Positions 63,600-64,000 of a DNA stretch of 64,000 bases are shown here, piece after piece (the stretch's first letter is position 1; the number at the start of each line of letters is the position of its first letter). Origin of the DNA: Fragilaria crotonensis. Its lineage: Eukaryota > Bacillariophyta > Fragilariophyceae > Fragilariales > Fragilariaceae. Where the stretch lies: assembly GCA_022925895.1 (NCBI GenBank), contig JAKSYS010000008.1:245269-309268 (forward strand), in the 5' to 3' direction. The notes under the pieces are model-generated. The model did not search any database. It was given only the letters and a program-made list of their open reading frames with translations, and was not told the origin of the DNA. The translations under genes and the position numbers were made by a program.

Positions 63600-63779
63600 A
63601 TGCCAATCGACACAGCTCTTATAAAGGCAAGCTCAGAGGGGCACTGTGATGTTGTTCGTGAGTTGCTGAAACACAAAGGTGTGGATGTCAATGCTATCAA
63701 CCATGACGGCAAGACATCCCTGATAGAAGCAAGTCGTAAGGGCTACTGTGACGCTGTGATGTCGTTTGTGAGTTGCTGA
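63600..63779 (+). pseudogene. type B ankyrin fragment
   Basis: From the ATG at 63600, two B-type repeats are readable (PIDTALIKASSEGHCDVVRE, KTSLIEASRKGYCDA). The frame then shifts (VMSFVSC stop) with traces of DVVCELLK and NDKVDVS in other frames up to about 63815. No leader or C-terminal module. Confidence 0.7.
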
Positions 63780-63815
63780 AAGCTGAAAAACGACAAGGTG
63801 GATGTCAGTACTCCC

Positions 63816-64000
63816 GTACGGTAACGCAGGTAATGGCCGGCTCGATTGGAGGACATGCAAACGGGCTCCCCAAGTAAAAAAAGACCGCCACGATCACCCC
63901 CAGTGTTGGGAGGTACCAGGTACTGTACTGGTGCTACCGGTGTAGTGCTTGATATCATGATTTTTGCTTTTATCATACGACTAGTAAGATATTCATTTAC
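63816..64000. other. intergenic at window edge
   Basis: Short GTAC-rich DNA (GGTACCAGGTACTGTACTGG near 63913); no gene seen. Confidence 0.4.

Overview
The window is nuclear eukaryotic DNA, most likely from a protist, with a diatom or other stramenopile the best guess. The reasons are long intron-free reading frames of modest GC content, a PIF/Harbinger-type element carrying a DUF6818-like SANT/Myb gene (a combination known from stramenopiles), and a general lack of bacterial gene organisation. The species cannot be fixed from the sequence alone.

The dominant content is a cluster of about sixteen ankyrin-repeat genes and gene remnants of two main types. Type A (always minus strand) starts with MESIIQTDEQLDAW or a close variant, then a cap ending GADVNYKHG, then 5 to 33 repeats. 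Type B (always plus strand) has a short variable N-terminus and a conserved C-terminal module interrupted by a Cys/Trp-containing insertion. Five A/B pairs stand head to head: 1729-3552/4578-5930, 13217-16051/19836-21151, 28222-31980/33092-34525, 35303-36826/37471-39007 and 40495-41399/42188-43453. Three A genes (9965, 23597, 44016) and two B genes (7165, 57429) lack a partner. A related minus-strand gene with a different N-terminus lies at 51016-52515. Conserved blocks flank the genes: an A promoter block, a B leader and 3' flanks of both kinds. The array therefore looks like a repeatedly duplicated divergent module.

The repeats are 34 residues (102 bp) rather than 33, and carry TALI where textbook ankyrins have TPLH. 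Repeat number differs strongly between copies. There are higher-order duplications (306 bp in the A gene at 13217, 198 bp in the gene at 51016), one in-frame fusion of two A genes (28222-31980), shared truncations, and many one-base frameshifts. This is a locus in rapid birth, death and recombination.

Mobile elements and debris fill the gaps. A Harbinger-like element with 22-bp terminal repeats and ATT target duplication (18051-19621) lies between a divergent pair. A 4.2-kb DDE transposon with perfect 62-bp inverted repeats and a probable 10-bp target duplication (46605-50783) has inserted next to a phosphoglycerate mutase fragment. A putative 1.3-kb inverted-repeat element lies at 55157-56444. 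Other remnants include a kinase-like pseudogene (21905-22752), a truncated Cj0069-like gene joined to a B leader (56629-57381), decayed ankyrin sequence (54050-54905) and a pair of decayed unknown sequences (16748-17680, 61630-62350). A small secreted Cys-rich protein gene (60873-61205) sits between two direct copies of a roughly 0.95-kb segment (59160-60130, 62634-63552).

The biochemical role of the ankyrin proteins cannot be read from the sequence. They look like intracellular binding scaffolds with variable surfaces.
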